A DNA stretch of 46,243 nt, taken from Candidatus Galligastranaerophilus faecipullorum (GTDB taxonomy: Bacteria > Cyanobacteriota > Vampirovibrionia > Gastranaerophilales > Gastranaerophilaceae). A model generated the notes under the pieces. The model searched no databases, was not told the DNA's origin, and saw nothing but the letters and a program-made list of their open reading frames with translations. The DNA lies in contig DVFS01000012.1 of the NCBI GenBank assembly GCA_018713115.1, positions 1 through 46,243 on the forward strand. The letters are read 5' to 3'. The position numbers and the translations under genes were made by a program. This document shows positions 1 to 7,770 of the stretch, piece by piece; positions within the stretch are counted from its first letter, which is position 1; the number at the start of each line of letters is the position of its first letter.

Positions 1-1
1 A

Positions 2-160
2 GGCGAAAAAGTTACTTTAGTAGGCTTCGGTACTTTTGAAGCAAGAAAAAGAGCAGCAAGAACAGGCCGCAACCCTCAAACAGGCAAAGAAATCAAAATC
101 GCGGCTAAAACTGTTCCCGCTTTCTCTGCAGGTAAAAAATTCAAAGAACTTGTTAAATAA
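2..160 (+). CDS. HU-family DNA-binding protein (3' part)
   Basis: This is the C-terminal 52 residues of a nucleoid-associated HU/IHF protein; the start lies left of the window. The visible part reads through the beta-arm: V-G-F-G-T-F-E, then R[15 protein letters not shown], the hallmark DNA-contacting arm with its tip proline in R-N-P, and it ends in F-x-x-G-K-x-F-K-E-L-V. HU binds DNA as a dimer and bends it without strong sequence preference. HU and IHF cannot be told apart from this half, although the lysine/arginine-rich arm and V-P-A-F ending look like HU. It is followed directly by a strong terminator, so it probably ends its own transcript. Confidence 0.93.
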   Translation, partial: GEKVTLVGFGTFEARKRAARTGRNPQTGKEIKIAAKTVPAFSAGKKFKELVK

Positions 161-180
161 GTGTTGAATTAGAACATTTT

Positions 181-225
181 AAAAGCCGGCATTTGGGTAA
201 ATCTTAATGTCGGCTTTTAGTTTTT
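181..225 (+). terminator. Rho-independent terminator after the HU gene
   Basis: The arms AAAAGCCGGCATT and AATGTCGGCTTTT pair over 13 positions with one G-T pair and a loop of about 11 nt. A T-rich tail (TTTTAGTTTTT) follows. It separates HU from infC. Confidence 0.9.
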
Positions 226-251
226 GCAAATATGCGAATTTATGATAGAAT
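224..251 (+). promoter_or_regulatory. Weak sigma-70-like promoter candidate for infC
   Basis: TTGCAA is followed after 16 nt by TAGAAT, about 40 nt before the infC start and just after the HU terminator. The match is modest. It is supported mainly by position, because infC must be transcribed from this short gap. Confidence 0.35.
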
Positions 252-289
252 TACTAAGTTACATATAGATTACATAAGGAGATACAACA

Positions 290-823
290 ATTAACAAAGA
301 AATCAAAGCTCAAAAAGAATTGGTCAATGACAGAATCAGAGCAAAGGAAGTAAGGCTCATTGACGACGAGGGTGTAAACCATGGTCTTGTTGCCACAAGC
401 AAAGCGCTTGAGATGGCAAGAGAAAAAGATTTAGATTTAGTTGTTGTGTCGGCAAATCAATCCCCGCCGGTCGCAAAAATTATGGACTGGGGCAAATATA
501 AATACGAAACCGAAAAACGCGCCAAAGAGGCCCGTAAAAAGCAGCATACCGTTGATGTTAAAGAAGTTAAAATGCGCTATAAAATTGACACCCATGATTA
601 TGAGGTGAGATTAAAAAGTGCAAGAAAATTCCTTGCTTCGGGCAATAAAGTGAAGGTAGTTGTTATGTTAAGAGGCCGTGAAATGCAGCATAACAAACTT
701 GCGCTTGACCTTGCAAACAAATTTCTTTCCGAATTTGAACAAGGAACTTTTTCACTTGAAAAAGCACCTTCGCTTGAGGGCAGAAATGTGGTTGCAGTAC
801 TTGCTCCGGCAGCTTCCAAGTAG
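290..823 (+). CDS. infC: Translation initiation factor IF-3 (ATT start)
   Basis: IF-3 binds the 30S subunit, keeps it apart from 50S and checks start-codon pairing. The 177-residue protein has the expected two domains: N-terminal (V-N-D-R-I-R-A-K-E-V-R-L-I, around residues 12-24) and C-terminal (V-K-E-V-K-M-R-Y-K-I, then V-V-V-M-L-R-G-R-E-M). I place the start at an ATT codon. An AAGGAG ribosome site sits 8 nt before it, an in-frame TAA lies 5 codons upstream at 275-277, and no ATG is available at the N-terminus. The alternative TTG at 320 has no ribosome site and would remove conserved-length N-terminal sequence. IF-3 genes in enterobacteria also use AUU so that IF-3 represses its own synthesis. 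No rpmI or rplT follows, unlike the usual infC-rpmI-rplT operon. Confidence 0.95.
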   Translation: MNKEIKAQKELVNDRIRAKEVRLIDDEGVNHGLVATSKALEMAREKDLDLVVVSANQSPPVAKIMDWGKYKYETEKRAKEARKKQHTVDVKEVKMRYKIDTHDYEVRLKSARKFLASGNKVKVVVMLRGREMQHNKLALDLANKFLSEFEQGTFSLEKAPSLEGRNVVAVLAPAASK

Positions 824-844
824 ATAAAACGGATTTTAATATAA

Positions 845-876
845 AATAAAAAGCCTTTCGCTTCGGGCAAAAGGCT
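845..876 (-). terminator. Terminator of the flagellar operon
   Basis: Read on the minus strand, AGCCTTT and AAAGGCT arms enclose a short loop and are followed by TTTTTATTTTAT. It lies just past the flgL stop codon, so it most likely ends the flagellar transcript. The plus-strand side lacks a clean T tract, so it is less convincing for infC. Confidence 0.75.
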
Positions 877-901
877 GTAAAATGGTAAGTTTATATTTTT
901 C

Positions 902-1816
902 TTAAATATAGTTTAGAAGCGATGCCTGCTGCATAATTGAGGCACCTGCCTGCAGTGACGCCTGTAGCGCCGTTTGATACATTATGAGTTGTGTAGCCGC
1001 TTCAGCCATGTCTGTTTCTTCAAGATTTGATTTTAATTCTTTCAGGCTGAGCGTGGCATTTTCATTTATATTGCTTGTCGCATCAAGTCTTTGCACTCTG
1101 CTTGAAATGGTAGCCTGAGCTCCTGTTATATCTTTTATTCCTGCCTGAATCGGATCAAGGCAGTCGCTGATGGCTTTTATGTCCATATCCGGATTTTTAA
1201 GAGCGTCATTTAATTCTTTAAGTGTTGCAAATATTCCGCCGTTTTCATCCCCGAAAATTTCTTGTCCGTTAATGTTTAAAGGCATGGTGACGCCTTCGGA
1301 GATTTCGATATTTCTCTCCCAGCTGCCGTCTTGAGATGTGCCGGAGTATGTCACATTTAAATCGTCATCAAGTGCAAAAGGCGCATTTGCTGTGTTTGAG
1401 CCTCCAAAAATATATTTATCCTGATATTTTGTATTCGCAAGCTGCGCTATTGTCTTTGTTCTCTGCTCAACTTCATCCCTTATTGCCTTCAGACTGTCTT
1501 CGGAGTTGTATGAATTTGCGGCAGACATGGTCAGCTCGTTTATTCTCTGCAGGTTTTCCTGAATCAGCCCCAGAGTGTCATAAGACTGGGAAAGCTCGTC
1601 TTTTGCGGTCGAAATGTTTTTTGACCAGTCATCAAGCTGCCCCAGCTGTTTGTTGTATTTCATGACTTTTGTGCCGTCAGAAGGGTTTTGACCCACCGAG
1701 GTAAGCTTTTTGCCTGAGGTTATCTGCTCGTATGTTGAGTAGATATTCGACAGGTTTTTGTTCATATTTGTCAGCATGAGATTTGATGACATCTGGGTTG
1801 TTATTCTTATAGACAT
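902..1816 (-). CDS. flgL: Flagellar hook-filament junction protein FlgL (HAP3)
   Basis: FlgL is the second junction protein between hook and filament and is exported by the flagellar type III apparatus. The protein has 304 residues, close to the family norm. It shows the flagellin-like N-terminal helix region (M-S-I-R-I-T-T-Q-M, then Y-x-Q-I-T-S-G-K-K-L and N-P-S-D-G around residues 30-48) and the matching C-terminal helix (L-E-E-T-D-M-A-E-A-A-T-Q-L, about residues 266-278). It also has Y-I-F-G-G-S-N-T near residue 134, typical of FlgL. It lacks a signal peptide, as expected for type III export. It is the last gene of the operon, 12 nt after flgK. The short middle domain and N-P-S-D-G make FlgL more likely than flagellin. 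Confidence 0.95.
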   Translation of the reverse strand: MSIRITTQMSSNLMLTNMNKNLSNIYSTYEQITSGKKLTSVGQNPSDGTKVMKYNKQLGQLDDWSKNISTAKDELSQSYDTLGLIQENLQRINELTMSAANSYNSEDSLKAIRDEVEQRTKTIAQLANTKYQDKYIFGGSNTANAPFALDDDLNVTYSGTSQDGSWERNIEISEGVTMPLNINGQEIFGDENGGIFATLKELNDALKNPDMDIKAISDCLDPIQAGIKDITGAQATISSRVQRLDATSNINENATLSLKELKSNLEETDMAEAATQLIMYQTALQASLQAGASIMQQASLLNYI

Positions 1817-1828
1817 ATTTTATCTTCC

Positions 1829-3373
1829 TTATTCTCCGAGTGCCACCAGCACCTGATATATTTCATTTGCTACGTTAAACATTCTGGCTGAGGCCTCGTA
1901 CCCTCTTTGAAACTTAATCATATCGGCGAGTTCTTCATCGAGGTTTACACCGGTAATACTTTGATAATTTGTCTGGGCAGACTCGTTTACTACATTTGCG
2001 GTTTCAAATTTGCCCGCAATGTCGCTTTGCTGCAGGCCGACTTCGCCGGAAAAATATGTAAGAAAACCTTCAAAGGTGACATTATTAGCGCCGCCGTATG
2101 TGCTCATTGTGTTTTTATCTCTTAATTGTGCGGTTGCGACGATGTTGTCCGAGTTTCCGACATTTTTCTCCCAGCCTGCAACCGAGGTGTCAACGCGTGC
2201 CGTTGCAATAAGGTTGGGATTATCTATGACATTCCGGTTAACGCTTATGCTGTCTGCCGTTATGGGATTATCAAGGTTAAAAATAGGCTCGGTTGAAGGA
2301 ACAAGAATTTGTTCGCCTGTGGCAGGGTCAGTGCCCAGTGCCATAGCCTGCATGTCGCCGTTGACGAATGTTTGAACATTATTTACTTCCGTTGCAAATG
2401 TGTTTGCCATTTCGTCAATTTTGCTTCTCATACCGCTTATGGTGATAAAACCGTCATCGGATGTGTTTACTATATCAAGGATTGCACCTATCTGGCCTCC
2501 GGAGATTTCATCGTTCGCGTTTGAAATCATTGTTGTGCCGTCCATTTTTTGAATTTCTATAATAGCGGGCGTATCCTTGTCGCCTGCTACGGCATTTAGT
2601 TTTACCTGCTGCTCTCCTCCCGCAACCAGTTTTATGTCGCCTGTTTTAACATCTACCGTGCCGTTTTTATTGTATTCCACATTTAAATCCATATAAGCGG
2701 AGAGGTCTTTCAGGAGATTTTCTCTTTCGTTAATTAAGCCCGTTGAGTTTTCGGCCCCCTGAATTGTTATTTGTTTGTTTAGTTCGGCAAGGCGTTCAAG
2801 ACCCTTGTTGAAGTCCTGCACACTCATATAGATGTCACTGTTTTCAATTGTTGCCGGATGCTGCCAGTCGCCTACAAGCTGCTCCTGCAGGTTATCAAGA
2901 GAGCCTGCGATGGAGTTAAACTTCATTGCAACACTTTGTGCGCTTTCAAGATAAATTCTTCTTGCGGAAGGATCGGTCGGGTTGGCGCTGAGGTTTTGCG
3001 CTGCCGAGAAAAACTCTTCAAAGCTTGCCTGCAGGCCGTCATCGCCGAGTTCGTTTGATATTTCGCCAAGCTGGTCCATAATCGAGCCTAAAGTATAGTA
3101 ATACTGCGCCTGCGAATTTGCTCCGCGCGCGCTGTTTGCGGCAGCGTTATTGGCATAACTTGTAATTTGTGAAATGCTCGCGCCGTTTAAGCCGCGAATA
3201 TTGCTGTAAACATTATTTCCCAGACTGTATGTCGGGTTTGTGGCAAAGTCCGCACGCAGTTTTATGTAGCCGTCAACATTCATATTCGCAAGGTTTTGCG
3301 AAACGACAGCCAGCGCATGCTGGTAGTTGTTCATGGACTCTCTGCTAATATTCATTGTTTGATTTATTGTCAT
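1829..3373 (-). CDS. flgK: Flagellar hook-associated protein FlgK (HAP1)
   Basis: FlgK is the first junction protein, sitting on the hook tip under FlgL. The 514-residue protein has the rod/hook family N-terminal motif in the form H-A-L-A-V-V-S-Q-N-L-A-N-M-N-V-D-G-Y (about residues 19-36). The C-terminal region carries Y-Q-S-I-T-G-V-N-L-D-E-E-L-A followed by M-I-K-F-Q-R-G-Y-E-A-S-A-R-M, the FlgK signature. The N-terminal motif usually reads N-N-I-A-N-x-N-T-x-G-Y; here S-Q-N-L-A-N-M-N-V-D-G-Y is a mild variant. It lies directly upstream of flgL and downstream of its chaperone gene. No truncation is seen. Confidence 0.95.
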   Translation of the reverse strand: MTINQTMNISRESMNNYQHALAVVSQNLANMNVDGYIKLRADFATNPTYSLGNNVYSNIRGLNGASISQITSYANNAAANSARGANSQAQYYYTLGSIMDQLGEISNELGDDGLQASFEEFFSAAQNLSANPTDPSARRIYLESAQSVAMKFNSIAGSLDNLQEQLVGDWQHPATIENSDIYMSVQDFNKGLERLAELNKQITIQGAENSTGLINERENLLKDLSAYMDLNVEYNKNGTVDVKTGDIKLVAGGEQQVKLNAVAGDKDTPAIIEIQKMDGTTMISNANDEISGGQIGAILDIVNTSDDGFITISGMRSKIDEMANTFATEVNNVQTFVNGDMQAMALGTDPATGEQILVPSTEPIFNLDNPITADSISVNRNVIDNPNLIATARVDTSVAGWEKNVGNSDNIVATAQLRDKNTMSTYGGANNVTFEGFLTYFSGEVGLQQSDIAGKFETANVVNESAQTNYQSITGVNLDEELADMIKFQRGYEASARMFNVANEIYQVLVALGE

Positions 3374-3394
3374 TTAAAACTCCTTTTTAAATGT

Positions 3395-3796
3395 TTAGGC
3401 TTCTTCCGTGATTGAAGAAATCTCAAGGGTATTATCCTGATTTTTCTTGCCCAAATGATTATAATCGGCATTTTTTGCCGATGATATGTTTAAAATTCCC
3501 TCAAATATTTTATTTATAACATTTAAAGAGTGGGCAATTAATACTTCGTTATTTTTTTGAAGTTTTCCTATTTGTTCGCTTAATGCGCAAAGCTCTTCTT
3601 TTTGTTCTTTATTCAGCGAAAATTCATCTTTTCTTTCATAAATTATTTTTATTTCATTGTAAGCGCAGATAAGTTTTTCATCACAGCTTGTCAGCTCTTC
3701 CAGATTTTTTTCTACAAGAGCGCGCTGCTTTTGTTCAAGCAGGGTTTTTATGCTTATATAGCTTTCTTTGATTTTTTCAAAAGTTATTTTATTCAT
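3395..3796 (-). CDS. flgN: FlgN-family flagellar export chaperone
   Basis: FlgN-type chaperones bind FlgK and FlgL in the cytoplasm and carry them to the export gate. The 133-residue protein is almost entirely predicted helix with heptad-like spacing (K-T-L-L-E-Q-K-Q-R-A-L-V-E-K-N-L-E-E-L around residues 17-35), the usual FlgN coiled-coil profile. It has low sequence identity to any textbook member. The assignment rests on size, helicity and its place directly before flgK and flgL, where flgN commonly lies. A general flagellar coiled-coil protein is the alternative. Confidence 0.75.
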   Translation of the reverse strand: MNKITFEKIKESYISIKTLLEQKQRALVEKNLEELTSCDEKLICAYNEIKIIYERKDEFSLNKEQKEELCALSEQIGKLQKNNEVLIAHSLNVINKIFEGILNISSAKNADYNHLGKKNQDNTLEISSITEEA

Positions 3797-3808
3797 AGTT
3801 TTCCCGTT

Positions 3809-4093
3809 TTATGCGCTGTAATCCGCTAACACGCTTCTGCCGTAGGTCAGCCCGTATTTAATATCCTCTTCGCTTATCTCTTCTCCTATTGATTTGGCTG
3901 AATTTTTAATATCTTCAATATCTACGTTTTTAAATATATCATTTTGAATGAGTTTAATGTCATCTTGTTTTGTATCGGTTTCTAAAACACTGCTTTGCGT
4001 ATTTGCCTGTGTATTTTTCAGTGCATAATTATAAAAAATACGGTTAAGTGCCTGCGCGTCCGCTATTTGATTTGTGTTCATCGAAATATTCAT
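3809..4093 (-). CDS. Unrecognised 94-residue protein in the flgM position
   Basis: I do not recognise this protein with confidence. It starts M-N-I-S-M-N-T-N-Q, has a low-complexity Asn/Gln/Thr-rich first half, and ends in a helical, acidic segment (I-S-E-E-D-I-K-Y-G-L-T-Y-G-R-S-V-L-A-D-Y, about residues 73-92). Size, disordered N-terminus with helical C-terminus, and position just before flgN-flgK-flgL recall FlgM, the anti-sigma-28 factor. The usual FlgM C-terminal pattern (an I-x-x-G-x-Y-x-V-D-type helix pair) is not clearly present. It is translated 1 nt from flgJ and 12 nt from flgN, so it is certainly part of the operon. FlgM-like function is inference only. Confidence 0.7.
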   Translation of the reverse strand: MNISMNTNQIADAQALNRIFYNYALKNTQANTQSSVLETDTKQDDIKLIQNDIFKNVDIEDIKNSAKSIGEEISEEDIKYGLTYGRSVLADYSA

Positions 4094-4094
4094 T

Positions 4095-4466
4095 TTAGCC
4101 TGTAATATCCTTTGTGCTTAGTGTTTCATCCGGAACGCTTCTTTCCATCTGCTGATAGAGTTGTTTTGCAAAGCCTATGTTTGATATCGGCGAGTTTGCA
4201 ACATCTCTGCCTATCTGGTTGAAAAGGATGGATTTGAAGTTTTCTTCATATTTTGATTCGCCAAAGAGCGAGTTTTCCCTGTCCACGGTTTTATCCATTT
4301 GTGTGAGCATTTTTGAAACAAGGATTGCTTCAAATTCTTTTGCAACTTTTTTTAACTGCTCCTTCTGCGTGCCTGACGAGCGTATTGTATTAACTACGTC
4401 AAAGTCTGCACCCTGAGAGTAGTTTGTCATTGTATGAGCCGGTATGGAATAAAAATTATCGCTCAT
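4095..4466 (-). CDS. flgJ: FlgJ-type rod-binding protein (no muramidase domain)
   Basis: FlgJ caps the growing rod in the periplasm. This 123-residue protein contains only the rod-binding domain, seen as L-K-K-V-A-K-E-F-E-A-I-L-V-S-K-M-L-T-Q-M (about residues 38-57) and F-G-E-S-K-Y-E-E-N-F-K-S-I-L-F. The C-terminal glucosaminidase domain of enterobacterial FlgJ is absent, as in many other lineages. A separate lytic transglycosylase at the head of the same operon could supply wall cutting. Neighbours flgI and flgN support the call. The short ending after Q-Q-M-E-R-S-V is not a frameshift, because the next frame has no matching continuation. Confidence 0.88.
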   Translation of the reverse strand: MSDNFYSIPAHTMTNYSQGADFDVVNTIRSSGTQKEQLKKVAKEFEAILVSKMLTQMDKTVDRENSLFGESKYEENFKSILFNQIGRDVANSPISNIGFAKQLYQQMERSVPDETLSTKDITG

Positions 4467-4474
4467 GTTTGCCT

Positions 4475-5599
4475 CTAAATTATTTGTAATTCCGCCTGAA
4501 GGCTGCCTGACATTCTTAGTGCCTGCAGGATTGCAATTAAGTCCGTAGGTGTCACGCCTATTGAATTAAGCGCATTTACAAGTTCTCCGAGTGTTGAATT
4601 TGCTTTCATTTCAACAAGGCTGCCTTCTTTTTTTTCTATGTCAATTTGTGCGTTTGTAACACCCACGGTTTGACCCTGCGGAGAAAAAGGCGCGGGCTGA
4701 GACACATCATTGAATGCCTGAATGGTAACCGTAATGCCCCCGTGTGCAACCGCTGCGGGCATAAGTCTTGCATCCGCTCCTATTACTACGGTTCCCGTTC
4801 TTTCATTTATTATTACCTTGGCGCGTTCTCTTGGTGCGCTTACTCTTATATTTTCAAGAATTGAAATAAATGCGATTCTGTCGCTTAAATATCTCTGCGG
4901 GATGCTCACTTTTATGCTTCCGCCGTCAAGTGCTATGGCGTCAGATACGTTTCTTGTAATTATATTTGCAATTTGCGCCGCCATTGTGTAATCTGCCTGA
5001 TCCAGAATGAGCGTGAGCGAGTTTTCATCACCTATTGCACTTATTATATCTCTTTCAACAATTGCGCCGCCAGGGATTCTGCCTGTTGTGGTGATTGCCG
5101 TTCTGGAGCTTGAGCCTGCGGCTTTAGCACTTGCGCCGCCCACGGAAAGAGGCCCCTGTGCCACGGCGACAATTTCTCCGTTGGGTGCTCTCAGTTGTGT
5201 CTGTACAAGTACACCGCCTTCAAGGCTTTTGGCGTCAGCCATGGCGGAAACCACAACGTCTACTTTGTCGCCGTTTTTTGCAAAAGGAGGTATGGTGGCG
5301 GTGACAATAACAGCAGCCGAGGCACCTTTTTGGATGTAGTTGGACTGGTCGATAACCGTGCCGAGGTTTTGCAGTAAGAGCTGGTTTGTCATCTGAGTGT
5401 GGCGGGAGTTATCGCCTGTGTTCTGCAAGCCTACGACAAGTCCGTATCCTACAACCTGGTTTTCCCTGACGCCTTTTATGTGCGTTATATCTTTTATTCT
5501 CACGCTCTGGGCGCTTATTGCGTCGGCAACTCCGATTTGGGATATGCCCAGTAAAAGTATTAATCCTGTTAAGAGTATTTTTTTAAACACGTTTGTCAT
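4475..5599 (-). CDS. flgI: Flagellar P-ring protein FlgI
   Basis: FlgI builds the P-ring around the rod in the peptidoglycan layer. The 374-residue length matches the family. A Sec signal peptide occupies roughly residues 1-27 (K-K-I-L-L-T-G-L-I-L-L-L, ending A-D-A). The mature protein opens V-R-I-K-D-I-T-H-I-K-G-V-R-E-N-Q with G-Y-G-L-V-V-G-L, the FlgI signature, and shows N-E-R-T-G-T-V-V-I-G later. It needs the chaperone FlgA, encoded two genes upstream. Its presence implies a diderm envelope. It follows flgH with an 11-nt gap. Confidence 0.97.
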   Translation of the reverse strand: MTNVFKKILLTGLILLLGISQIGVADAISAQSVRIKDITHIKGVRENQVVGYGLVVGLQNTGDNSRHTQMTNQLLLQNLGTVIDQSNYIQKGASAAVIVTATIPPFAKNGDKVDVVVSAMADAKSLEGGVLVQTQLRAPNGEIVAVAQGPLSVGGASAKAAGSSSRTAITTTGRIPGGAIVERDIISAIGDENSLTLILDQADYTMAAQIANIITRNVSDAIALDGGSIKVSIPQRYLSDRIAFISILENIRVSAPRERAKVIINERTGTVVIGADARLMPAAVAHGGITVTIQAFNDVSQPAPFSPQGQTVGVTNAQIDIEKKEGSLVEMKANSTLGELVNALNSIGVTPTDLIAILQALRMSGSLQAELQII

Positions 5600-5610
5600 C
5601 CTTTTTAAAA

Positions 5611-6225
5611 TCAGAATATATATCTCATGAAACGATAGAGTATACCTTCGTTTTGACCCCTTGATACCGTTCCTGCACCGCTCATTGCAAATTGCAGATT
5701 GGCAACCTGATTTGAGCTTATTTCGCCCTGCTGGTCAATCCATCTGGGGTCGACAACTCCCGATACAAGTAAATCTACACGCTCATTTGCGTTAACAAGG
5801 GTCTTTTTACCCTGTACAAGCAGGTTTCCGTTGGGCAAAAGCTGTATAACCTGCACTGCGACTCTATCCTGTATGCCGAGCCTTCTCTGGGTATTTGTGC
5901 TGCCGGACACGGAAATTGTTCCGCTTGTATTGTTAAGTGCACCTTTTAAGTTGGTTTTAAAAATTGTGTTTATGGCATTAGACAGGTTTTCTAATATACT
6001 TGATGTTTTTTCCGTTTCATATACGCCCGAGTCAGTCAGCGTGGGAACTTCGTCAATTACAATTGTTACAAGGTCGCCCACATTGCGTGCGCGGACTGAA
6101 CTGTACAGGGGTCTGGGCTCAATAAAGCTTGTCTGTGTGGCATTCAGTGAAAAAAGACTTTCCGCTCCCGCCTGAGGGAGTAAAAATGCCATAAAACAAA
6201 TTGTCAGCGCTAACTTTTTTATCAT
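5611..6225 (-). CDS. flgH: Flagellar L-ring protein FlgH without visible lipobox
   Basis: FlgH forms the outer-membrane L-ring. The 204-residue protein has the family core: L-Y-S-S-V-R-A-R-N-V-G-D-L-V-T-I-V-I (about residues 40-57), a central L-P-N-G-N-L-L-V-Q-G-K-K segment, and a C-terminal G-I-L-Y-R-F. The N-terminal hydrophobic signal ends in Q-A-G-A followed by E-S, which looks like an ordinary signal-peptidase I site. Canonical FlgH is a lipoprotein with a cysteine at the cleavage site. Here the only nearby cysteine lies inside the hydrophobic stretch at residue 10 without the small-residue lipobox. The assignment is firm, and the lost lipid anchor is the oddity. Confidence 0.95.
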   Translation of the reverse strand: MIKKLALTICFMAFLLPQAGAESLFSLNATQTSFIEPRPLYSSVRARNVGDLVTIVIDEVPTLTDSGVYETEKTSSILENLSNAINTIFKTNLKGALNNTSGTISVSGSTNTQRRLGIQDRVAVQVIQLLPNGNLLVQGKKTLVNANERVDLLVSGVVDPRWIDQQGEISSNQVANLQFAMSGAGTVSRGQNEGILYRFMRYIF

Positions 6226-6236
6226 CCTTATTTCCT

Positions 6237-6959
6237 TTAGATTTTTACCGTTACTTCGTTTTTATTGCTTACCACCGCATGGTAAACCTTGTTGTATTTA
6301 AGGCTGCGCACAAGAACATTATCCCCTATGCTGCCTTCTTTTAAGGCTTTACCGTCCACGGTAATTTTAAGATTGTCGTTGGATTCAAAAATTATATTTA
6401 CAGTTGAATCTTTTATAACATCGGGTTTTGATTTTACATAATTTTTTAATATCGGGCTTCCTTTGGGGATATTTCTTGTCGCCACAAGCTGGTTATTTGG
6501 TTTTTTATCCATTGTCTGCCCTAAATATTCCCCTATTTGAGCCTTTTGCAGAGAGGAATTTGATACGGTTATTGCCTGATCTCTTACAATCGGGTTGATG
6601 GCGCAGAGGACTTCCCTGTAAACAAGAGTGTTTACGCCTATAGGGAATGATTTTACAAAATTATTGCCGTCATATACGCTTACTCTTTTTATGTCGCGGC
6701 TTAAAAAACCGTTAGTGTTTGATTCTACGGTGATTTTTAACTTGTTTTGCACTTCAATTCCGCCCCGGGGCATATTTAAAATCTTAACTTCAATATCTCC
6801 GCCGCCGAGCTTATCTACCTGTTTTTGAGCCTGCAGGGTTATTTGTTCAATAATTGCGGATTTAAATTCTTCCTGGCTCATTTTTTGCGCATTGCAGTTA
6901 AGCGTGCTAAAAAGCAGGAGTGTTGCGGTTATTAAGATTTTTGTTGTTTTATTTTTCAT
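6237..6959 (-). CDS. flgA: Flagellar P-ring assembly chaperone FlgA
   Basis: FlgA is a periplasmic chaperone needed for FlgI polymerisation. The 240-residue protein has a signal peptide (about residues 1-24, ending C-N-A) and a C-terminal SAF-type domain: V-A-T-R-N-I-P-K-G-S-P-I near residues 155-166, then the beta-rich end G-S-I-G-D-N-V-L-V-R. The SAF domain is the part conserved in FlgA. In enterobacteria flgA is transcribed apart from flgF-L; here it lies between flgG and flgH, 2 nt after flgG's start side, so it is co-expressed with its client flgI. Confidence 0.93.
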   Translation of the reverse strand: MKNKTTKILITATLLLFSTLNCNAQKMSQEEFKSAIIEQITLQAQKQVDKLGGGDIEVKILNMPRGGIEVQNKLKITVESNTNGFLSRDIKRVSVYDGNNFVKSFPIGVNTLVYREVLCAINPIVRDQAITVSNSSLQKAQIGEYLGQTMDKKPNNQLVATRNIPKGSPILKNYVKSKPDVIKDSTVNIIFESNDNLKITVDGKALKEGSIGDNVLVRSLKYNKVYHAVVSNKNEVTVKI

Positions 6960-6961
6960 TT

Positions 6962-7747
6962 TTATTGAAGATTATTTGTTACCTGCAAGATATTTGAAGC
7001 GGATGTGATAATTTTTGAGTTCGATTCAAATGCGCGCTCCGCTTTTATAAGCGCTATCATTTCTTCCACTGTCTGAACATTTGAACCTTCAACAAAGTAT
7101 TGCTGGATTGTTCCGTAGCCGTCCTGTCCTGCAATACCGGGTACAGGAACACCTGATGCGGGTGTTTCAAGGTAAAGGTTGTGCCCCGTGGCTGCAAGCC
7201 CCGAGTTGTTCTGGAACTTTACAATCTGGAGCTGGCCGACCTGTGTTTGTTCAATCTGGTTGCCGACTTTAACCGATACCATACCCTGCGGAGTTATGGT
7301 AATTTCTTTTGTGTTTTGAGGGATTTGTATAGGCGGCATAAGCTGGTATCCGTCTGTTGTGGTGAGTGAGCCGTTGGCGTCCATTTTGAAAGACCCGTCG
7401 CGTGTGTAGGCTATTGTGCCGTCATCAAGCGTAATCTGGAAAAAACCGTCGCCTTCAATTGCCACATCAAGGTTTCTGCCTGTAGACTGCATAATACCTG
7501 TTGTAAAAATCCTTGAAGTTGCGGCGGTTTTGACACCAAGACCGATTTCAACACCCACGGGCTGATAAGTACCCTGTCCCATCTGCGCACCTGCTGCACG
7601 CTCGGTTTGATATATTAAATCCTGAAATTCTGCACGGACTTTTTTATAGCCGTAAGTGTTAACGTTTGCCATGTTGTTGGCTATAACGTCAAGGTTTGTT
7701 TGCTGTGCAATCATGCCGGTTGCGGCTGTGTGTAGTGATCTTAGCAT
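6962..7747 (-). CDS. flgG: Flagellar distal rod protein FlgG
   Basis: FlgG forms the distal rod through the rings. The 261-residue length is canonical. The N-terminus reads M-L-R-S-L-H-T-A-A-T-G-M-I-A-Q-Q followed by N-N-M-A-N-V-N-T-Y-G-Y-K-K, the rod/hook N-terminal motif. Q-S-T-G-R-N-L-D-V-A-I-E-G-D-G-F-F-Q (about residues 90-107) is the FlgG core. The C-terminus ends E-S-N-S-K-I-I-T-S-A-S-N-I-L-Q. The matching rod motifs in the upstream gene show that the two arose by duplication, as in other bacteria. Confidence 0.96.
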   Translation of the reverse strand: MLRSLHTAATGMIAQQTNLDVIANNMANVNTYGYKKVRAEFQDLIYQTERAAGAQMGQGTYQPVGVEIGLGVKTAATSRIFTTGIMQSTGRNLDVAIEGDGFFQITLDDGTIAYTRDGSFKMDANGSLTTTDGYQLMPPIQIPQNTKEITITPQGMVSVKVGNQIEQTQVGQLQIVKFQNNSGLAATGHNLYLETPASGVPVPGIAGQDGYGTIQQYFVEGSNVQTVEEMIALIKAERAFESNSKIITSASNILQVTNNLQ

Positions 7748-7770
7748 TTTATTTCCTCAAAACTTCCCTG

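Noticed and set aside
320-823. infC starting at the TTG codon
   Set aside because: No ribosome site precedes it. The ATT at 290 has AAGGAG at 8 nt and restores the expected N-terminus.
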